The notes under the pieces were generated by a model, which saw only the letters and a program-made list of their open reading frames with translations, was not told where the DNA came from and searched no databases. Of a stretch of DNA of 64,000 nucleotides, positions 54,499 to 63,053 are shown piece after piece. The position numbers and the translations under genes were made by a program. Position 1 is the first letter of the stretch, and each line of letters starts with the position of its first letter. Origin of the DNA: Paenibacillus caui. Lineage in GTDB: Bacteria > Bacillota > Bacilli > Paenibacillales > Paenibacillaceae. Where the stretch lies: positions 1-64,000 of the forward strand of contig NZ_JAIOGQ010000005.1 of the NCBI RefSeq assembly GCF_019904135.1, written 5' to 3'.

Positions 54499-54861
54499 AT
54501 GGGAACGTTTGATATCAAGAAGGCGGCATATGATCCGAAGCAGGAGGAGAAAGTTCGCAAAGGCTTTTTTCGGAAAATGAAGTCGGCGGCCGGTAAAATT
54601 CCGTTCACCAAAGATGTTGTTGCTCTGTATTATTGCGCCATGGATCCCAATACACCGCTGTATGCCAAAGGGGTCGCGCTCGCTGCGCTGGCGTATTTCA
54701 TTTCGCCGGTCGATGCCGTCCCCGATGTGATAGCGGGACTCGGGTTTACCGATGACGCAGGCGCGGTTATTACGGCGCTTAAGGTGCTCGGCCATCACAT
54801 TACGGAAGAGCACAGGGCGAAAGCGAAAGCTTTTTTTGAGGGAAAACAGGAAGAATTATAA
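54499..54861 (+). CDS. DUF1232 (YkvA-type) small membrane protein
   Basis: The 120-aa protein has the DUF1232 signature LYAKGVALAALAYFISPVDAVPDVIAGLGFTDDAG (about 53-88), a short hydrophobic segment with SPxDxxPD. The family is widespread and of unknown role. The N-terminal third is basic. ATG 54499 follows aggaggg by 6-7 bp; the frame open from 54481 includes no RBS. It stands alone at the start of the insert between trmD and rplS. Confidence 0.87.
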   Translation: MGTFDIKKAAYDPKQEEKVRKGFFRKMKSAAGKIPFTKDVVALYYCAMDPNTPLYAKGVALAALAYFISPVDAVPDVIAGLGFTDDAGAVITALKVLGHHITEEHRAKAKAFFEGKQEEL

Positions 54862-54948
54862 TAAATTTGGCCGCGTTTCGGTGCAAAAATCGGCACCTGG
54901 ACACGGCCTTTAGCCTATAACTGGCAAGCAACAGAGTTGGCTCGCATA

Positions 54949-55860
54949 TCAGGATTGGCTGACGTTGATGGCGCCGACATCAGTTGAAAGTGATAGTTCC
55001 GGGCCACCGCCATTGATCTTGCTTTCGCCTTTAGCTGCTCCTGTAATCTCCCCAACGTCTGTAGATACGTCCAGAGTGCATTTCAGTGCTTTGGCCAAAT
55101 GAGCGTTAAGGGAGCCGATGTCAGTTTTTGCTTTCAGGCTGGCTTTGTCTGCCAAAGAAGCAATGTCCAGTTCAATTTCTCCGGTATTGGAAGTGACAAC
55201 AGAGTCATCCGTAAAAGCGGTTTGGTCCATTTCGACATTGCCGACATCGGTCTTGATTTGAAATGCTCCTGCCAGTTCTTGAAGCTTGATGTTGCCTACG
55301 TTATTTTCCAGATTGTAAACGGTCAGCGATTCCGGAACTTCAATGATGTAGTCAATACTGAAGTCAGAGAAGCCGTATTTCTCCTCGGCCCAGTCCCATA
55401 GATCCTTGGACGGGTCCCCCTTGGGATGAACATGAACCCGGATTTCGTTGTCCTCGGCCGTAATGGAGACGGTTGCTTCCTCCAGTATAGCTTCCCGTTC
55501 TGCATGAAAAGCCTTTTTATCTTGAGATGAAATGACCGCCTCGGCTGTAAGGGCATTGCCTGTTGACGGCTTGATTTCAATCTGGCCCACCTGATTGTCT
55601 ACCTCGAGGGCAGAGTCCGCAGCAACTTGGTCCATACTTGCCGACACACTCTTTTCCAGTCTGCCGCTTCGGCTTTGAAGCTCTTCTCCCACGTTTGAAG
55701 CAATGTCCTGAATAGAATGGCTTATGGAATTTCCAGCTTCGTTCACCTTCTGTTTGATATCATCGCCTGTTTGGCTTGCTTCGCCCATGCACCCTGCCAG
55801 AAGCGCAAGCGAAGCGGCAGCGAGCAGGCTTGAGCGTAAACGCTTTTTGTTTCTGTCCAA
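54949..55860 (-). CDS. DUF4097-type beta-helix lipoprotein
   Basis: The 303-aa protein has a lipoprotein signal (LLAAASLALLAGCMGEAS, Cys about 23). A helical region resembling a spacer coil (about 30-75) follows, then repeated short beta-strand units ending at 300, such as LTVYNLENNVGNIKLQELAG and TDVGNVEMDQTAF, the pattern of DUF4097 repeats. The recurrent T-D-V/I-G motif occurs at least five times. Family members are found with cell-envelope stress systems. TTG 55860 has caggagga 8-9 bp upstream. Function unknown. Confidence 0.83.
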   Translation of the reverse strand: MDRNKKRLRSSLLAAASLALLAGCMGEASQTGDDIKQKVNEAGNSISHSIQDIASNVGEELQSRSGRLEKSVSASMDQVAADSALEVDNQVGQIEIKPSTGNALTAEAVISSQDKKAFHAEREAILEEATVSITAEDNEIRVHVHPKGDPSKDLWDWAEEKYGFSDFSIDYIIEVPESLTVYNLENNVGNIKLQELAGAFQIKTDVGNVEMDQTAFTDDSVVTSNTGEIELDIASLADKASLKAKTDIGSLNAHLAKALKCTLDVSTDVGEITGAAKGESKINGGGPELSLSTDVGAINVSQS

Positions 55861-56093
55861 ATCTGATTCCTCCTGTTATTGGTATGAAGGCTTGTTATGT
55901 ACGTCTGATAAACTGATGCTATTGTAACAAATGGATGAAAAAGGAAAAGGGTCTGCGGTCCAGAACCGTTACTGGACCTTTGGCGGGGCAAATTTAAAAT
56001 CCGGAAATTGTAAAATTTAAGAAAAAAGACGCCCACAGCATGATCTATCATCATGCAAGGCGTCCTTATCCATTCAGAAAGCAGGAATGTTCT

Positions 56094-56309
56094 CTATACC
56101 GTTTGAAACATGGTCGTTTCCCGAGCGAAGTAAGACTTTCTGCCCGTTTCCACATTGCGGATTCGCACATAAGTTTCCGTATACTTCTCGACAACGCCTC
56201 GTCCTACTTCACAATAAACGCCGGCAGGATCTTCCTGCCAGGCCGAAATGACTTTCTGCGAAATAGCGGCAGTAAAAAATTCTATATTTGCAATAATCGT
56301 GTTTGGCAT
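56094..56309 (-). CDS. small protein of unknown function
   Basis: This 71-aa protein, MPNTIIANIEFFTAAISQK at its start, has a good RBS (aaaggag, 6 bp from the ATG). Its later part YTETYVRIRNVETGRKSYFARE looks like a compact beta domain. No family is recognised. It is followed on the minus strand by nothing for 230 bp and preceded by a gene in the same orientation. Its coding status rests on RBS and codon pattern. Confidence 0.55.
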   Translation of the reverse strand: MPNTIIANIEFFTAAISQKVISAWQEDPAGVYCEVGRGVVEKYTETYVRIRNVETGRKSYFARETTMFQTV

Positions 56310-56408
56310 TGGATACTCCTTTAATGGCCAATATGAAATGTATGATAATTGCCGTTGTCTATTGTACCATCATTTCTTGTTCCGGAAAACAGGCTTACGC
56401 TGCTGTTA

Positions 56409-57569
56409 TTATTTTTTGGTCATAACCGAAATATCGGTGTAACCGAGACTCTGAATTTGTTTTTCCGTTATAAACATCGTATCGTCTGCAATAAAGCTGT
56501 TGTCCGGCGTCAGTCTGATCCCGGAAGTTCCTACTGTGACCGAATACAGATAGGAAAAGGACGAAGCGGATTTGGTAGAGCGAATCTTCCAGTCAAGAGC
56601 TTTCGATAGAGGACGGAGAGGAATCCATAACGTTCCATTTCTATAAAAAGCATAAGGAACAGGAATGCTATGTCCATCAATCGTTACCGTGTGCTCGTAG
56701 ATGGACTGAACGGGAATCTTCGTTTCGGGAACGGCGGCAATATCGAAATCGTCAGGCAACTTGAGCTCAGGTCTTTCCACTTCAGGATTGGTCACGCTGT
56801 AAAACAGATCATTCACTTCCTGATCATTTTTAGCCAGTCTTGTTTCTCCATTCGATAAATCGTAAATCCACAGCTTGCGAAGAGGTTCATTTTTGGCAAA
56901 AAGCAGCAGCCCCTTGTCCGCATTCACCGCATAAAGGCTGCCGAGCGTTAAGGATGTTGTGATTCCTTGTTCGGAATCATAGGCTACAATCTCGTTTTGT
57001 TTATGGGCGACGTTGTAGCCGCGCATAATCAGCCGGTGTTCGCCGGTCCACTGGGGAACTGCGGATATGCTTGATGAGGTAAATAGGTTGATGCTGCCTG
57101 TCTCCATATTTTTGATGTAATAATCGTTGATTTTGCTGATTCCGTATTGCGATCTCTTGTATTCGAAACGCTCGACAATCCCCCATTTGCCGTCAGGAGA
57201 CAGATTATATACGCTGCCATGCAGGACGGTCCGGCTGGAAGGGTCGTAAACATAGGCACCATACGGGAATTCGGGGTCAAAGCTGTAGACGCGATATCGT
57301 CCCTCGCTGTCCAGATGGATTTCTTTCAGTTCTTTTTGCCATTTTACATATTGTCCGTCTTGCCGTTTCTCCAGGATCTGTCCCGCATACTGCTGCCCTT
57401 CGGTGTAATTAATGTTATAAAGCACAGAACCGTTTACCGAGTCGCTGTAATAGCTTTGGACGTTAACCTCAGGCGCTGCAAAAGAAAAAGCGGGTACGGA
57501 TACTGAGAACAGCAGAGCCGCGAGCGATAAAACGGCGAGCTTGCCAGATCGGCGTGTGAACTTGTTCAT
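56409..57569 (-). CDS. secreted stalk-domain (copper amine oxidase-like) protein
   Basis: The protein of about 386 aa begins with a signal peptide (MNKFTRRSGKLAVLSLAALL, cut near FSFAA). The middle part shows WD/beta-propeller-like strands (SPDGKWGIVERFEYKRSQYG). The C-terminus, about 300-386, is a stalk domain with GHSIPVPYAFYRNGTLWIPLRPLSKALDW, as found in many Paenibacillus surface proteins. ATG 57569 has aaggaga about 11 bp upstream; the frame extends to 57698 without an RBS. Role unknown, probably in the cell envelope. Confidence 0.82.
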   Translation of the reverse strand: MNKFTRRSGKLAVLSLAALLFSVSVPAFSFAAPEVNVQSYYSDSVNGSVLYNINYTEGQQYAGQILEKRQDGQYVKWQKELKEIHLDSEGRYRVYSFDPEFPYGAYVYDPSSRTVLHGSVYNLSPDGKWGIVERFEYKRSQYGISKINDYYIKNMETGSINLFTSSSISAVPQWTGEHRLIMRGYNVAHKQNEIVAYDSEQGITTSLTLGSLYAVNADKGLLLFAKNEPLRKLWIYDLSNGETRLAKNDQEVNDLFYSVTNPEVERPELKLPDDFDIAAVPETKIPVQSIYEHTVTIDGHSIPVPYAFYRNGTLWIPLRPLSKALDWKIRSTKSASSFSYLYSVTVGTSGIRLTPDNSFIADDTMFITEKQIQSLGYTDISVMTKK

Positions 57570-57965
57570 CTCGATTGCTTCTCTCCTTGTCTCTTTAATT
57601 ATATGTAATATAAACGCTCGTTTTATAAAAAAGTTACTTTTTTTGCTTATTTCTATACAGGTTTTGGAAAAAATAAAAAGAACAGCGAATCCATCCATCT
57701 GAAGATAGTTCCGTTCTTAACAGGAAAAAGTGAAGCTGGCTTCGAAAAAATCAGCGAGGAGCAGGTGCTGGGAGGTTTCAGGCAGCCTGGGACAAGTTGA
57801 AGAATAAGTAACGCAAGAAAGCATAACGTGATAATGGGACGATAACGTGCATCTTTTTCTAAAAGGAGAAGCGACACGGAGTAAGTGGGATGTTGACCTT
57901 AATATACCGATCTTCAGTCAAAACAGAGAATACATAAACCAATACGTTTATTTGTCAAAGGAAGA
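57570..57965. other. intergenic region, no gene recognised
   Basis: About 395 bp, AT-rich. Open frames exist on both strands (for example 57653-57877 on minus), but none has an RBS or a recognisable family. One plus frame is open from about 57655 to 57798 without a start codon; it may be decayed coding sequence. Confidence 0.45.
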
Positions 57966-57971
57966 ATGATT

Positions 57972-58415
57972 ATGGAATGCGTTATTTTTATCGGAATTCA
58001 AGCATCAGGAAAATCGACCTTCTATAAAGATAGGTTTTTTAAGACTCACGTTAGAATAAATCTTGATATGTTAAGAACCCGAAATCGTGAGAATATTTTT
58101 ATTGATGCTTCAATAAGAACCCAGCAGCCATTTGTAATTGATAATACCAACCCCACAATTCTTGAGCGACAAAAATATATCGAAGCAGCAAAGAAACACA
58201 ATTTTAAAGTTGTCGGTTACTACTTTGAACCTAATTATGATTTAACCTTTGAAAGAAACAAGAGAAGAGAAGGAAAAGAAAGGGTTCCAGAGATAGGAAT
58301 TAAAAGCACACTGAAGAAATTACAGAGTCCTTTGTATAGTGAAGGGTTTGACGAATTATATTTAGTGAGATCAAAGCATGGGGAATTTGAAGTTAGTCGA
58401 GTGCCAATAAAATGA
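57972..58415 (+). CDS. P-loop kinase, polynucleotide-kinase-like
   Basis: The protein of about 147 aa has Walker A GIQASGKSTFYKDRF (about 7-21), a Walker B-like FVIDNTNPT and the R-rich lid NKRREGKERVPE. This is the AAA_33/polynucleotide kinase 5'-kinase fold. Its base composition is clearly more AT-rich than the surrounding genes and its codons favour A/T ends, which suggests recent transfer. ATG 57966 is near; 57972 has the better spacing from aaaggaag. Substrate (RNA or small molecule) unknown. Confidence 0.8.
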   Translation: MECVIFIGIQASGKSTFYKDRFFKTHVRINLDMLRTRNRENIFIDASIRTQQPFVIDNTNPTILERQKYIEAAKKHNFKVVGYYFEPNYDLTFERNKRREGKERVPEIGIKSTLKKLQSPLYSEGFDELYLVRSKHGEFEVSRVPIK

Positions 58416-58518
58416 GTCATAAATTCCCACTTTCCTTTATAAATTTTTCACGTTTTCTCAAGGTTTATTTTTCTTGCTCACGGCTCTGAAATATGGTAAA
58501 ATTCTTCTTGTTGTGAAT

Positions 58519-58598
58519 TCGGTGGTCCGCTGCGGATAATGAGGGAGACATGGGAGTTCTCCGGAAGAAGCATGAACGCCTGAGTGGAAGGAGGGAGT
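58519..58598 (+). ncRNA. L19 ribosomal-protein leader
   Basis: The segment with ggtggtccgctgcgg, gagggagacatggga and cgcctgagtggaaggagg resembles the L19 leader found before rplS in Bacilli, where L19 controls its own synthesis. It ends just before the rplS ATG and includes the RBS. Called by motif and position only. Confidence 0.7.
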
Positions 58599-58603
58599 CA
58601 TAG

Positions 58604-58948
58604 ATGAATATCGTTCAAGCGATTACACAGGAACAGCTTCGCAAGGATATTCCGAGCTTTCGCCCTGGCGACACTTTGAAAGTGTACGTAAAGGTTATCG
58701 AGGGATCTCGTGAACGTATCCAGCTGTTTGAAGGTGTTGTAATTAAGCGTCGTGGCGGTGGAATCAGCGAAACTTATACCGTTCGTAAAATTTCCAACGG
58801 TGTGGGCGTGGAAAGAACTTTCCCGCTTCATTCCCCGAAAATCGATAAAATCGAAGTGGCTCGCCGTGGTAAAGTACGTCGTGCGAAGCTGTACTATCTT
58901 CGTGAACTTCGCGGTAAAGCAGCAAGAATTAAAGAAGTGCGTCGTTAA
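58604..58948 (+). CDS. rplS: 50S ribosomal protein L19
   Basis: The 114-aa protein has [35 protein letters not shown] and [31 protein letters not shown], both diagnostic for L19. It sits at the 30S-50S interface. It normally follows trmD; here a 4.2-kb insert lies between. RBS ggaaggaggg is 8-9 bp before ATG 58604. Confidence 0.97.
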   Translation: MNIVQAITQEQLRKDIPSFRPGDTLKVYVKVIEGSRERIQLFEGVVIKRRGGGISETYTVRKISNGVGVERTFPLHSPKIDKIEVARRGKVRRAKLYYLRELRGKAARIKEVRR

Positions 58949-58968
58949 TCCAGCATTTTCGACCAGCA

Positions 58969-58998
58969 GGGGGCTTGTTCATGCAAGCCCCCTTCCTT
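58969..58998 (+). terminator. intrinsic terminator after rplS
   Basis: A 9-bp stem gggggcttg / caagccccc with a 6-nt loop is followed by ttccttta. It starts 20 bp after the stop codon. Confidence 0.82.
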
Positions 58999-59072
58999 TA
59001 TCCCAAAAAAGGACATTTGTCCGTCATTTCAGGCATTTCTATATCTGAAGGAAGAAGCGGGGGCGTCAATTT

Positions 59073-59678
59073 ATGGAGCAGCTTTACCAAGAAAGTCAGC
59101 AATCCGATCAAGCGCCAGACAAAAAGAACAATGAAACAATGGAATGGGTAAAGGCCATCGTGATCGCTGTTGGACTTGTTCTCGTAATTCGGTGGCTTTT
59201 GTTTGCGCCCTTCATTGTAGACGGTCCTTCGATGCATCCGAATTTTTCAACGGGCGAAAGGATTATCGTCAACAAAGTGATTTATGACATCCGCAAGCCG
59301 AAACCGGGGGAAGTTATTGTGTTTCATGTCCCTTCCGAAGGACGGGATTTTATAAAGAGAGTGATCGCCGTACCCGGAGATACAGTAAAGGTGCAAGGAG
59401 ATACGGTTACGGTTAACGGAAAACCGATTGACGAACCATACATTAAAGAGGCTGTTGAAGCGAAACATAAGAATAACGAATTGTACAATGACAAGGATTT
59501 CCCAAATGAAGATGTTCAGGACGGAACCGTTCCCGAAGGCCATTTGTTCGTGATGGGCGATAACCGCTCGGACAGCAGGGACAGCCGGATGATTGGCTAT
59601 ATTCCGTACAAGGATGTTGTCGGGCGGGCTGATCTTGTCTTCTGGCCGTTCAATAAAGTACATTTTATCAAACACTAA
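59073..59678 (+). CDS. lepB: type I signal peptidase
   Basis: The 201-aa enzyme has one membrane helix (about 28-48, VIAVGLVLVIRWLLFAPFI). The catalytic Ser is in VDGPSMHPNF (about 54), and Lys is in GRDFIKRVIAVPGD. The further box FVMGDNRSDSRDSR is also present. It removes signal peptides from secreted proteins on the outer membrane face. A long acidic/charged N-terminal tail precedes the helix. Lies between rplS and rbgA. Confidence 0.95.
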   Translation: MEQLYQESQQSDQAPDKKNNETMEWVKAIVIAVGLVLVIRWLLFAPFIVDGPSMHPNFSTGERIIVNKVIYDIRKPKPGEVIVFHVPSEGRDFIKRVIAVPGDTVKVQGDTVTVNGKPIDEPYIKEAVEAKHKNNELYNDKDFPNEDVQDGTVPEGHLFVMGDNRSDSRDSRMIGYIPYKDVVGRADLVFWPFNKVHFIKH

Positions 59679-59728
59679 CATAAGTGGTCCAAGAATCAAG
59701 TAAATAAGGGAACTGAGGTGAGAGTGCG

Positions 59729-60592
59729 ATGACAATTCAGTGGTTCCCCGGGCATATGACCAAAGCCAGGCGGCAGATCCAGGAAAAGCTCGGTTTGATT
59801 GACCTTGTGATCGAACTCCTAGACGCTCGTCTTCCGCTGTCCAGCCGCAATCCGATGATTGATGAAATTCTTGCCGGCAAGCCGCGGATGATTGTGCTGA
59901 ACAAATCGGATCTGGCCGATCCGGCTGTGACCAAGGAATGGCTCCGGTTTTTCAAGGAAGAGGGACATGGAGTTCTGGAGGTGAATGCCTCCACCGGACA
60001 AGGCATTAAGGAGATTCCTTTGAAAGCGAAGGAACTGCTTAAAGAGAAAATCGACCGGCAAATTGCGAAAGGGATTCGTCCGCGCGCGTTAAGGGCGCTT
60101 ATTGTCGGCATACCGAATGTCGGCAAGTCTACGCTCATTAACAGGCTGGCAGGCAAAAATATTGCCGTTACCGGCGACCGTCCCGGCGTAACGAAGGGGC
60201 AGCAGTGGATCAAGGTCGGCGGTGAAATGGAGCTGCTTGATACGCCCGGCATACTCTGGCCCAAATTTGAGGATCAGAATGTCGGGTACCGCCTTGCCGT
60301 AACCGGAGCGATCCGGGAGGAAATCCTGAACGTAGAGGATATAGCCTTTTTTGCCGTTAAATATTTGGCCAAGTATTATTGGCCGCAGCTTAAAGAGCGT
60401 TTTGAGCTGGAGGAACAGCCGCAGGATTTTGACAACCCGGATGAAATAGTAGCCGTTATGGAAGCCATTGGCCGCAAAAGGGGTTGCATCGTCAGCGGAG
60501 GCCGGATTGATCTAACAAAGGCATCGGGAATCTTGCTCCGCGAACTGCGGGCGGGGAAAATGGGGCGTTACTCGATGGAAGCGCCATATTAA
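59729..60592 (+). CDS. rbgA: ribosome biogenesis GTPase RbgA (YlqF)
   Basis: The 287-aa protein is a circularly permuted GTPase. G4 (LNKSDLADP, about 54-62) comes before G1 ([16 protein letters not shown], about 127-142) and G3 (DTPG, about 171). It acts in late 50S assembly, with the loading of L16 and L27. RBS gaggtgaga is 5-10 bp before ATG 59729. It ends the conserved cluster. Confidence 0.95.
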   Translation: MTIQWFPGHMTKARRQIQEKLGLIDLVIELLDARLPLSSRNPMIDEILAGKPRMIVLNKSDLADPAVTKEWLRFFKEEGHGVLEVNASTGQGIKEIPLKAKELLKEKIDRQIAKGIRPRALRALIVGIPNVGKSTLINRLAGKNIAVTGDRPGVTKGQQWIKVGGEMELLDTPGILWPKFEDQNVGYRLAVTGAIREEILNVEDIAFFAVKYLAKYYWPQLKERFELEEQPQDFDNPDEIVAVMEAIGRKRGCIVSGGRIDLTKASGILLRELRAGKMGRYSMEAPY

Positions 60593-60609
60593 TCGAATTA
60601 TTTTTACAA

Positions 60610-60636
60610 GCCGTCGGCTGTGCCGGCGGCTTTTTT
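60610..60636 (+). terminator. intrinsic terminator after rbgA
   Basis: The stem gccgtcggc / gccggcggc with a 3-nt loop and six T starts 18 bp after the rbgA stop. It separates rbgA from the converging ger operon. Confidence 0.9.
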
Positions 60637-60723
60637 GACGAATAGCGCACCTAGCCGAGCCAGGCACAGGCCGGCAAGCCGAGTCCGGGCGTTCGATTAA
60701 GACAGAATGATCAGCAAGGACTT

Positions 60724-61815
60724 TCATCCAGCCCTTTTTCCGCGTCCACGAATCAGCATAATCACAAACAGAAGACCTGGGATAATCCCGAGCAGAATCG
60801 GATTGAGCATGAATTTCTCTGCGACGATCGTTCCGATCTCCAGATGCGACTGCCAGTTCGGCGGTATAAAAGCCGTTAAATAGATAAGAGCTCCGACCAG
60901 AAAGACAAATCTGCGATAATCCGTTTGAAAGAGCTGGGCCAACCCGAGTACGGCGGCCAAAAACCATAATGTAGCTTTTATAAAGATCCCTGAATAAAAA
61001 AGCAGGATGACAAGAACATCGAAACGTTCAAAGATTCCGGGAATCTGGATGAGCTGTACGGCCTGAAGCAGGGGAACGGTGCTGATGTCGGCGACTTGCG
61101 GTCCGAGAACGATAAGGGTCGTTGTATTCATGAGAAAAATAACGAAGCCCGCAATAAAATACGCCCGGATCGACGTCCCGGAGAGTTTCTTCTTGTCGTC
61201 CAAATGGCTCCAGAACATCAGAAAAACCATCATTTGACCGAATGGAAACCAGATAGATCTGGATAAACTTTCCTGTAGTATTGGCCGGATTCCGTTCTCC
61301 AGAACAGGAAGAAGTTTATCCGGTTGAGCGACGCCGGTGATAAAATACATCACCACTAAAACGAGATAGAAGAATATGACTCCCCCGACTAAAAATTCGG
61401 CTACCCGGAAGAAGACTTCCATCCCTTTGTATATTGCATAGATCGACAACAGCATCAAAATCAGCATAATGAGGAAAATGGGAGTTCGGGAAAGAATGGT
61501 CATAATCGTAAGTTCTCCGAAGTCCCGTACATTTCGCATGGATTCATAGGCAAAACTCACGACGTAAATCCATCCGACAAACTTGCCCGCATACGGGCCG
61601 AAATACTGAATTAAGATCTGAACCAACGTATGATCCGGTTCCCGGCGCTGGATCGCCAAGAACATCAGGACCAGCAGAAACCCGATCAGCATGCCGGTAA
61701 TGACGACCAGCCAGGCATCCTGTTTGGCTTTGATTCCCAGCTCAAACAGCGGGGTGCTTCCGATCAGAAACAAGATGATCATGGTGCCAAGCTGATATTT
61801 ACTGATCTTTTCCAT
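60724..61815 (-). CDS. gerAB: spore germination permease, GerAB family
   Basis: The 363-aa protein has ten hydrophobic helices and the N-terminal signature EKISKYQLGTMIILFLIGSTPLF of GerAB-type APC-superfamily permeases. It forms the membrane part of the nutrient germinant receptor in the inner spore membrane. Only a weak RBS (gggggc) precedes ATG 61815. It is the last gene of the operon; the specificity cannot be told from sequence. Confidence 0.92.
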   Translation of the reverse strand: MEKISKYQLGTMIILFLIGSTPLFELGIKAKQDAWLVVITGMLIGFLLVLMFLAIQRREPDHTLVQILIQYFGPYAGKFVGWIYVVSFAYESMRNVRDFGELTIMTILSRTPIFLIMLILMLLSIYAIYKGMEVFFRVAEFLVGGVIFFYLVLVVMYFITGVAQPDKLLPVLENGIRPILQESLSRSIWFPFGQMMVFLMFWSHLDDKKKLSGTSIRAYFIAGFVIFLMNTTTLIVLGPQVADISTVPLLQAVQLIQIPGIFERFDVLVILLFYSGIFIKATLWFLAAVLGLAQLFQTDYRRFVFLVGALIYLTAFIPPNWQSHLEIGTIVAEKFMLNPILLGIIPGLLFVIMLIRGRGKRAG

Positions 61816-61831
61816 ACGTAAGGCCCCCAGT

Positions 61832-63046
61832 TCATTTATTTTTGCCGGACATTTTGGAAAAGGAATCGTTAATCATCCCGGTACGCCGAATTGTTACCTT
61901 TACATTAATGTCCAATTGTATTTTGGCAAATTCATTATCCCAGTTTTCGCTCCAAGTTTTCCATTCCCTTGGATAGGCCTTGTGAAAAGCGTCTCCGAAA
62001 CCAAGGATGTCGGCTTTAACCTTTTTAACGGCTTGAAACGAACGCTCCATATCGTTTTTGATTTGTTCCTGAATTTGTTTCTCCAACTGCCGGAGAATTG
62101 CCGGTTTTTTAAGATCCAGCTCGCAGGGGGTTTCGAAGAGAATTCCTTTTGCATCTACATCAACGGACATTGACAACCGGCCGTCAGAAAATTTCGGCAT
62201 TATTCGGGTGCGGGAGCTTTCTACAGAGAAGGAGGAATCTTTGTCCTTCGGCCTTTTTCCCTCACAGGAAAAGACGACGGTCGTACTGTTCAATCGATCC
62301 GTCAACCAGGGAATGCCGGCGCTTTCCTTCCTGCTTAGCCAGGCCGCAAATTTGCCCTGCTTAAACACCCCGAACCGATCTATTTTCAATACGGCGGGAC
62401 TTCGGGTTTCTTTGAAGGCGTCCAAAGACTTTGTTTCCTCCTTGTTGCCGGAGATTTTGATCTCCGGCAACGCGGCGCCCGCAGCGGGCTTTGCCAGGGT
62501 CACAATCAAATCGTGTATTTTGGACGGAACCCAATTGGACATGCCGTCCCTTTTTTCATTAATCAAATTGGCGATCGCGTTTCCGGGAAGAGTCTCCATT
62601 GGTGTAAGAACCTCCAAGACGTTCTTTGCTTCTCCGTCCGAAAGGAGTATATCCACATTTTCTCTCGTTTCGATATTTCTCAGGAAGAAATCCAGGATGG
62701 AATCGACGCCATACTCCGCAACGCGCCTGCTGATAATGACGGCACGGTTATGAGAAAAAAAGAGGCGGCGGGGCGTTTCCAGCTCCTGGTTTTGAATCGC
62801 CTGGAGCACGGTTTTCCCTTGCGACGAGAAGACGGACACCGGAGACTGGGAGCTGGCAGTGCCGGATTGTCCTTGCGATGCCTGCGGAATGATGATTTGA
62901 AAGGTGACGATCCATTGATTGGATTCATCCAGATCAAAGGCCATTGCGCTGACAATCCCCAGTTTGTTGAGTTCGATTTTGTTACCGCAGCCGCTTTGCA
63001 GACATAAGCAGATGATAAGCAGCATCAGAATGAGCCGATGTTTCAT
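61832..63046 (-). CDS. gerAC: Ger(x)C family germination lipoprotein
   Basis: The protein of about 404 aa begins with a lipoprotein signal ending LQSGCGNKIELNKLG, Cys at about 19. It shows the family parts VSAMAFDLDESNQWIVTFQI, HNRAVIISRRVAEYGVDSILDFFLRNIETRENV and a C-terminal domain rich in charged helices. ATG 63046 has aaaggtga 7-10 bp upstream; the longer frame is rejected. It is the middle gene, 7 bp after gerAA. Confidence 0.92.
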   Translation of the reverse strand: MKHRLILMLLIICLCLQSGCGNKIELNKLGIVSAMAFDLDESNQWIVTFQIIIPQASQGQSGTASSQSPVSVFSSQGKTVLQAIQNQELETPRRLFFSHNRAVIISRRVAEYGVDSILDFFLRNIETRENVDILLSDGEAKNVLEVLTPMETLPGNAIANLINEKRDGMSNWVPSKIHDLIVTLAKPAAGAALPEIKISGNKEETKSLDAFKETRSPAVLKIDRFGVFKQGKFAAWLSRKESAGIPWLTDRLNSTTVVFSCEGKRPKDKDSSFSVESSRTRIMPKFSDGRLSMSVDVDAKGILFETPCELDLKKPAILRQLEKQIQEQIKNDMERSFQAVKKVKADILGFGDAFHKAYPREWKTWSENWDNEFAKIQLDINVKVTIRRTGMINDSFSKMSGKNK

Positions 63047-63053
63047 TTCAAGA

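Noticed and set aside
57653-57877. 74-aa minus-strand frame in the insert
   Set aside because: No RBS and no recognisable features apart from a hydrophobic stretch.
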